Shown piece after piece: positions 58,343-64,000 of a stretch of DNA of 64,000 nucleotides (within the stretch, counting starts at the first letter, position 1; each line of letters opens with the position of its first letter). The DNA comes from Hyphomicrobiales bacterium. GTDB taxonomy: Bacteria; Pseudomonadota; Alphaproteobacteria; Rhizobiales; Beijerinckiaceae. The notes under the pieces are model-generated. The model was not told the origin of the DNA, made no database searches, and worked only from the letters and a program-made list of their open reading frames with translations. The stretch is taken from assembly GCA_019247605.1 (NCBI GenBank), contig JAFBAS010000188.1:1-64000 (forward strand), written 5' to 3'. The position numbers and the translations under genes are program-made.

Positions 58343-59857
58343 TCAGATCGTTTGGTTGTATTTACCGACCTCGGGATTTTGGCGCAGGACGCCATCGACC
58401 GCCGCGAACATCTCTCGCATGCGTGCTTCCGAGACCGGGCTTTCGACGACCACGACGAGCTCGGGCTTGTTGGACGAAGCGCGCACCAGGCCCCAGGTTC
58501 CGTCCTCCGCCGTCACTCGCACCCCGTTCACAGTGACGAGGTCGAGGATGGGCTTGCCGGCGATCCTCTCGCCTTTTTCGCGCATCGTCTGGAAGCGTTT
58601 CACCACGCGTTCGACGACGTCGTACTTTACCTCGTCATCGCAATGGGGCGCCATGGTCGGCGTGCCCCAAGTCTTGGGGAGCGCTCGATAAAGATCGGCC
58701 ATCGAATTTTCGGGATTGCGGTCGAGCATCTCGACGATGTGAATACCGGTGAGAAGGCCGTCATCGTAACCGCGTCCGACCGGCGCATTGAAGAAAAAAT
58801 GCCCCGACTTCTCGAAACCCGCCAGCGCCCCCAATTGGTTGACGCGCCGTTTGATGTAGGAATGCCCAGTCTTCCAATAATCCGTCTTGACGCCGCGCGC
58901 CTTGAGCTCGGGATCGGTCACGAAGAGCCCAGTCGATTTCACATCGACCACGAAGGTCGCATTCGGATGAAGCTTGGAGAGATCGCGCGCGAGCATGACG
59001 CCGATCTTATCGGCGAAGATCTCGTTCCCCTCATTGTCCACGACGCCGCAGCGATCCCCGTCCCCGTCGAAACCGAGGCCGACATCGGCCTTCTCGGCGC
59101 GCGTCTTCTCGGCGAGCGCGTGCAGCATCTTCATGTCTTCGGGATTGGGATTGTAATGGGGAAAACTGTGATCGAGCTTTGTATCCATTTCCACGACATC
59201 GCAGCCGATCCGCCGGAAGAGTTCGGGCGCGAAGGCACCGGCCGTGCCGTTGCCGCAAGCGGTGATGACCTTGAGCTTGCGCTTGATCTTGGGCCGCTGC
59301 GCGAGATTGGCGAGATAGCGCTCCCGCATCTCGGGCACGAACTCGTACGTCCCACCGGCCCGAGGTTCGAACTTGGCTGCGAGCACGATGTCCTTGAGGC
59401 GTCCCATCTCCTCCGGCCCGAAGGTGAGCGGCCGGTTGGCGCCCATCTTGACGCCGGTCCATCCATTGTCGTTGTGAGAAGCCGTCACCATCGCGACGCA
59501 AGGACAATCGAGCTCGAATTGGGCGAAGTAGGCCATGGGGGAGAGCGCAAGACCGATGTCCCTGACCCTCAAGCCGGCTGCCATCAACCCGCATACCAGC
59601 GCGTATTTTATCGAGGCCGAATAGGCGCGGAAATCATGGCCGGTGACGATTTCCGGCCTCACGCCCATCTCGTGGATAAGCGTTCCGAGCCCCATGCCGA
59701 GGCCCTCGACTCCCATGAGGTTGATCTCTTTTTCGAAAAGCCAGCGCGCGTCATATTCCCGGAAGCCTGTCGGCTTCACCATGGGCAGAGACTCGAATTC
59801 ATAAGTGTTGGGGAAAAGCTGGGGCAGAGGTTTGGGAAAGCGTGCTGGGTTCGCCAT
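58343..59857 (-). CDS. Phosphomannomutase/phosphoglucomutase
   Basis: FREYDARWLFEKEINLMGVEGLGMGLGT; MVTASHNDNGWTGVKMG; GLGFDGDGDRCGVVDNEG. Confidence 0.93.
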   Translation of the reverse strand: MANPARFPKPLPQLFPNTYEFESLPMVKPTGFREYDARWLFEKEINLMGVEGLGMGLGTLIHEMGVRPEIVTGHDFRAYSASIKYALVCGLMAAGLRVRDIGLALSPMAYFAQFELDCPCVAMVTASHNDNGWTGVKMGANRPLTFGPEEMGRLKDIVLAAKFEPRAGGTYEFVPEMRERYLANLAQRPKIKRKLKVITACGNGTAGAFAPELFRRIGCDVVEMDTKLDHSFPHYNPNPEDMKMLHALAEKTRAEKADVGLGFDGDGDRCGVVDNEGNEIFADKIGVMLARDLSKLHPNATFVVDVKSTGLFVTDPELKARGVKTDYWKTGHSYIKRRVNQLGALAGFEKSGHFFFNAPVGRGYDDGLLTGIHIVEMLDRNPENSMADLYRALPKTWGTPTMAPHCDDEVKYDVVERVVKRFQTMREKGERIAGKPILDLVTVNGVRVTAEDGTWGLVRASSNKPELVVVVESPVSEARMREMFAAVDGVLRQNPEVGKYNQTI

Positions 59858-60037
59858 GAAGAATTCCAGGAGCGAAGAACGGAAGATCTGTTTCGTCCCC
59901 TGAGGTGGATACCCCATTAAGGCTCACGGTCAAAGCTCGCGCGTTTTCAAGGATGCGCCCCGCGAGGCGGGGAAGGGAAAGGCTCGACGGGCGCAGTGCA
60001 GCGCGGCAAGCGGGGCCGCGCGCCCGAAGCCCACCGT

Positions 60038-60178
60038 TTACCTGCGCGTGCGAACCGAAATCGCGATCGTCTTGCGCCTAATCGGTACGGGCTGGTGCTG
60101 CCCGAGCAGATCTTTGCCAGCCAGGATGAGCATGATGGGCAAGGGTGCGACCAGGATAGTGAGAAAAAGGCCAGCCAT
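60038..60178 (-). CDS. Candidate 46-aa membrane microprotein
   Basis: GGGAGAACGGCGATG start context; MAGLFLTILVAPLPIMLILAGKDLLGQHQPVPIRRKTIAISVRTRR with one hydrophobic helix and basic tail. Confidence 0.4.
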   Translation of the reverse strand: MAGLFLTILVAPLPIMLILAGKDLLGQHQPVPIRRKTIAISVRTRR

Positions 60179-60196
60179 CGCCGTTCTCCCAAGTTG

Positions 60197-60228
60197 TTCT
60201 CTACGAGAAACGTTGTTCTGTTCGAGAA
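60197..60228. promoter_or_regulatory. Two operator-like dyads 19 bp apart
   Basis: TTCTC-TAC-GAGAA (60197-60209) and TTCTGTTCGAGAA (60216-60228), embedded in a 19-bp tandem direct repeat (16/19 identical). Confidence 0.5.
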
Positions 60229-60425
60229 ATCCACATTGAGCCGAAGCTCGCGCCACCTCGTTTGCACAGATCGCTGACCCGCTTCGGCTCCTGCGTTCGC
60301 GGGAGAGGCGATATGCGGAGAGAACGTCGGGAAAACTGATTGGTTCCGGGTGCGCCGCTCGCTCGCTTTCGAACATCGAAAGGATTGCGGATCGTGTGCG
60401 TGGAAGGGCTCGGGAGCCCAGAAGC

Positions 60426-63400
60426 TCAATTGCCTTCCGCGCCCGTGCTGGTGAAGAGCTCGATGCGGCAGACGAGCCCGTCCCGCTCGAAGCGTCGGTC
60501 TATCTTCGCGTCCGGCAGACCGCGCTCGATGAGGCTCGTGCCGAAGCCACGTCGCGAGGGAGGCTTCACGGGGGGCCCGCCAACTTCGCGCCAGACCAGC
60601 GACAAGCTTTCGGCCCCCTCGGTCTCTCCGATTTTCCAGGAAAGCTCGACGCTGCCGCCAGGCACCGAGAGCGACCCGTATTTCGTCGCGTTCGTGGCGA
60701 GTTCGTGCAGCGCAAGCCCGAGCGGAACCGCGAGTGCGGTGTCGAGCGTCACCTCCGGACCTTGCACATGGACGCGCTTTTCCGCCCCCGCCGAGAAGGC
60801 CGCGAGCTGGCTCGCGACGAGCTCGCGCAGCGATGCGCCCTCCCAATGGCGATCCGTCAAGAGGTCGTGAGATGCCGCCATCGCGGCAAGTCGTCCGCCG
60901 AAGGCTTCGGCGAAAGCCTCGGGGTCGGGCGTCGAGCGTTGCGTCTGGCGCACAATGGATTGGATCACCGCGAAGGAATTCTTGACGCGATGGACGAGTT
61001 CGCGCGCCATGAGGCGCTGGCGCTCCTCGGCGAGGCGTCGTTCGGTGATGTCGCGAACCGTGGAGGAGAAGCCGAGGAGTTGCCCGTTCGGGCCGAAGAT
61101 CTGGCTCTTCGTGACCACGCAAGGGAAGACGCTTCCGTCCTTGCGCTTTCGCTCGCTCTCGGTGGACATGATGTTTTCCGTGCCGAAATAGAGCTTTTCG
61201 TGCAGCTCATGAGCCCTGTGGGTCGGCATCAGCACGGCGCGGCTCTGGCCGATGATCTCGTCCGCCCGATATCCGAACAGGCGTTCGGCCCCACTGTTCC
61301 AGCTGCCGATGATGTGGTCGTGATCGAAACTGTAGATGGCGTCTTGGGAGCTGCGCACGATGGCCGCAAGCCGCGCATTGGTGGCGGCCGCATGCAAATC
61401 GCGGGTGATGTCCTCGATGGCCGAGATGAAATAAGCGGGCTCTGCGTCTTCGGTGCGCACCAGCGCCGAGGTGAGGCGAATCCAAACGACGGCGCCATCC
61501 TTGCGCAGATAACGCTTGTCGCGGCTCAGGATCTCGCGCTGCCCGGCGATCACCTCGGACATCTCGGCGAGGTCGCGATCGAGATCGTCGGGATGGGTGA
61601 TGTCCTGGAAGCGCCTGCGTAACAACTCCTCGCGCGAGTAGCCCGTAATGGCGCAGAGCTTGTCGTTGACCGCGAGCCATCTGCCGTCGAGGCCCACATG
61701 CGCGATGCCGACCGCGGCCTGCTCGAAAGTCGCTCGATAGCGCGCTTCGCTCTCGCGCAGTTCCTGCTGGGTGCGCCGAAGCTCAGATACGTCTTGAATG
61801 ATCGAGATGCGGTTGCGCGCGGCTCCCGTTTCATCGCGCTGGAGCGATGAGGTGACGCGTGCCCAAAGCCGTGTGCCGTTCTTTCTCACATAACGCTTCT
61901 CGAACACATAGCTGTCGACCTTCCCGGCGTAGAGCCGCTTGTGCCGCCGCCGCTCGCGCGGCAGGTCGAGCGGATCGGTGATGTCGACGAAGGTCATGCT
62001 CATCAACTCCTCGCGCGAGTAGCCGAGCATGACGCAAAGCTGGTCGTTGACCGCGAGGAGCCTGCCGTCGAGCGCCGCCTGCTCGATGCCGACGGCGGCC
62101 TGCTCGACGAGCGTGCGATAGTTGCGCTCGCTGGCGGCAAGCAGCGCCTCGGTTTCCCGACGTGGGCCGATGTCCACGAAGGCCACCATGCCGGCCGTGA
62201 TGTTGCCCAGGATGTCGCGGATCGGCGTGGCCGATACGTTCGAAAATCTCCGTGCGCCATCGGGCCGCGTGATCTCGACCTCGGTTCCGCGGAAGGCTTC
62301 GCCGCGTAACGCCCGCGCCAACGGAAACTCCGCCGCCGGCAACGCGCGCCCATCGGCGACTCGCATCTTGTAGGCCTGTGCCTCGGAGAGGAGGTCGACG
62401 TCGCGTATCCACTCACCGAGATGGCTCGCCGCGGCGTCGTTCACGAGCGAAATTTTCCCCGACTTCGCTTCGGCGATCACGACGCCGGCGGGCAGATCCT
62501 TGAGGATCGCCGCGAGGCGAGCTCGCTCGCTCTCGACTTCGGCGATGAGCCGCTCGCGCTCGACAAGAAGCCGCTTGTACTCGGTGATGTCGCTCGAGAC
62601 CCCGACAATGCCGATCACGGAGCCGTCCGGAGCAAACATCGGCTTTTTGTTCGAGGAGAAGACGCGAGTCTTCCCGTCAGGCGGCGTGAAGGCCTCCTCG
62701 ACCACCGCGCCTGTCCTGCTTTCCATGACCTTTCGGTCGTTGGCGATGATGGTTTCGGCCTCGGCTCGGTTCACATGCCAATCGGACAGCTTTCCCGACG
62801 GCGCCCGCCCGGTCAGTCGTTGCATCGCCGGATTGGCGTAGAGCAGGCGGCTCTCGCGGTCCTTCACGTAGATGAGATCGTCGGTGACCTGCGATACGCT
62901 GTCGAGAAGCTCCGTGGCGCGTTTGGCTTCCTCCTCGATTTCCTTGCGGCTCGTGACGTCGAAGATCACGCCGCTCCACTTCGCCTCGCCCCCCTGCGCG
63001 CGCTGGCCGATCGAGGTGAGCCAGCGCATCGATCCGTCCGGCGCCGTCACGCGAAATTCGATGTGGTGTCGGTCTTTGCCCGTGCGTGCGTAGCGAACGA
63101 TGGCCTCGATGCGGGCGCGATCGCGCGGATCGACGCGTGACAGGAGAGTCTCTGTCGTGAGGCGCCCTTCGGCCGCGGATATGCCGAAGAGTTCGCGAAC
63201 CCGCGCGTCGGCGTCGATATTTCCCGCGCCCGCATCCCACCACCACATCCCCATGGCGGCGGCATCGAGCGCGATGCGCCGGCTTTCCTCGGCTTGCCGC
63301 AACATCGCCTCGTCGTGACGCCGGCGCGTCACGTCGAGGAAAGTCACGACGAGTCCGTCGACCGCACCGCTTTTGTCCAGATACGCAAGAACGCGGCGCA

Positions 63401-64000
63401 TGAGCCAGCGTCCGTCGCGCGCCCGCACTTCGTCTTCGACCGGTTCCTCACCGATCGTTTCCGGTGAAGGCAAGGGCGGTGGATCGACGAGCACATGGGT
63501 GAAATGAGCGAGGGGCCGGCCCACATCCGCCGTGACCAAATGGTAAATCTCGCCGGCCGGCGGCGTGAAGCCGCGGATCGCGCCGTGCCGGTCGAGAAAG
63601 ATCGTGGCGATACGGATCGATCGCAGATGGTTGCCGAGGTCGAGATTGGCGGCCCACAATGCCTCGTTCGCCGCCTGCGTCTCCTCCTTCGAGGTCTCGA
63701 GCTCCTCATTGGCCGATTGCAGCTCCTCGTTCATCGAGAGGAGCTCCTCGTTGGATGATTTCAATTCCTCGTTGGCCGCTTCGAGATCCTGCACGGTCCG
63801 GTCGAGATCTTCTCGAGCGCGCAGCAACTCCTGATCGAGATGCTCGATGACGCGATCGGCATCGGGCCGGACGCTGTGCTGGTCGGGTCGTGTCGAAGGG
63901 GCGGCAGCGCCGAGCCCCTCGAAGACCATCATGTAGAGTCCTTCGTCGAGGCCCAGCTCTGGCATCGGCTGAACGGTCAATCGGATGCGTTCGTGGCCTT
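60426..64000 (-). CDS. Multi-PAS HWE-family sensor histidine kinase, 5' end outside window (probably CheB/CheR-PAS fusion)
   Basis: C-terminal RELVHRVKNSFAVIQSIVRQTQ...DRHWEGASLRELV...ALHELATNATKYGSLS; several PAS/PAC units; coiled coil ANEELKSSNEELLSMNEELQSANEELETSKEETQ; frame continues upstream as GHERIRLTVQPMPELGLDEGLYMMVFEGLG to the window edge. Confidence 0.9.
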   Translation of the reverse strand, partial: GHERIRLTVQPMPELGLDEGLYMMVFEGLGAAAPSTRPDQHSVRPDADRVIEHLDQELLRAREDLDRTVQDLEAANEELKSSNEELLSMNEELQSANEELETSKEETQAANEALWAANLDLGNHLRSIRIATIFLDRHGAIRGFTPPAGEIYHLVTADVGRPLAHFTHVLVDPPPLPSPETIGEEPVEDEVRARDGRWLMRRVLAYLDKSGAVDGLVVTFLDVTRRRHDEAMLRQAEESRRIALDAAAMGMWWWDAGAGNIDADARVRELFGISAAEGRLTTETLLSRVDPRDRARIEAIVRYARTGKDRHHIEFRVTAPDGSMRWLTSIGQRAQGGEAKWSGVIFDVTSRKEIEEEAKRATELLDSVSQVTDDLIYVKDRESRLLYANPAMQRLTGRAPSGKLSDWHVNRAEAETIIANDRKVMESRTGAVVEEAFTPPDGKTRVFSSNKKPMFAPDGSVIGIVGVSSDITEYKRLLVERERLIAEVESERARLAAILKDLPAGVVIAEAKSGKISLVNDAAASHLGEWIRDVDLLSEAQAYKMRVADGRALPAAEFPLARALRGEAFRGTEVEITRPDGARRFSNVSATPIRDILGNITAGMVAFVDIGPRRETEALLAASERNYRTLVEQAAVGIEQAALDGRLLAVNDQLCVMLGYSREELMSMTFVDITDPLDLPRERRRHKRLYAGKVDSYVFEKRYVRKNGTRLWARVTSSLQRDETGAARNRISIIQDVSELRRTQQELRESEARYRATFEQAAVGIAHVGLDGRWLAVNDKLCAITGYSREELLRRRFQDITHPDDLDRDLAEMSEVIAGQREILSRDKRYLRKDGAVVWIRLTSALVRTEDAEPAYFISAIEDITRDLHAAATNARLAAIVRSSQDAIYSFDHDHIIGSWNSGAERLFGYRADEIIGQSRAVLMPTHRAHELHEKLYFGTENIMSTESERKRKDGSVFPCVVTKSQIFGPNGQLLGFSSTVRDITERRLAEERQRLMARELVHRVKNSFAVIQSIVRQTQRSTPDPEAFAEAFGGRLAAMAASHDLLTDRHWEGASLRELVASQLAAFSAGAEKRVHVQGPEVTLDTALAVPLGLALHELATNATKYGSLSVPGGSVELSWKIGETEGAESLSLVWREVGGPPVKPPSRRGFGTSLIERGLPDAKIDRRFERDGLVCRIELFTSTGAEGN

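Noticed and set aside
55861-58395. 844-aa minus-strand ORF antisense to aroE, coaE and dnaQ
   Set aside because: The opposite strand carries three well-conserved genes; stop-free antisense frames are expected at this GC content; no recognisable domain
1-64000. Search by eye for CRISPR arrays, rRNA, tRNA, prophage or intact IS elements
   Set aside because: No regularly spaced repeats, conserved rRNA segments, tRNA T-loop/acceptor pairs or transposase ORFs were recognised; a tRNAscan/Infernal run would be decisive

Overview
This is a GC-rich chromosomal segment of an alphaproteobacterium, probably Rhizobiales-like judged from gene content and synteny. It looks like the replication-origin neighbourhood: holA, parB, parA, rsmG, mnmG, mnmE, rho, hemJ, hemE, [putative oriC], ppsR, maf, aroE, coaE, dnaQ, with one perfect and one near-perfect parS palindrome. 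Other recognisable housekeeping blocks are htpX/lemA, fabI, psd/pssA, infA/maf, tsaD/gpsA/hemC/hemD/mitofilin/hemY/hemF, recO/era/rnc/lepB/lepB, rpoZ, fadD, leuS/lptE/holA, a phosphomannomutase, and a large PAS/HWE histidine kinase truncated by the window end. Accessory or unusual content: (1) three tandem small secreted proteins sharing an unrecognised motif NADHDxIxQVxRGDxxCxxREACGGxxAIPMNxPGxWxxPGGM; (2) an apparent operon of a RuBisCO-like protein, a cupin and an HpcH/HpaI aldolase, separated by a HigBA toxin-antitoxin island from a sugar-type ABC transporter whose two permease domains are fused in one 759-aa chain with no binding protein nearby; (3) a nonsense-interrupted HTH antitoxin pseudogene; (4) a frameshifted, internally shortened MFS remnant; (5) a tandem duplication of signal peptidase I; (6) structured leaders and operator-like dyads. 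No rRNA, CRISPR array, clear tRNA, prophage or intact IS element was recognised by eye. All calls come from reading translations and the raw sequence; no database search was run.
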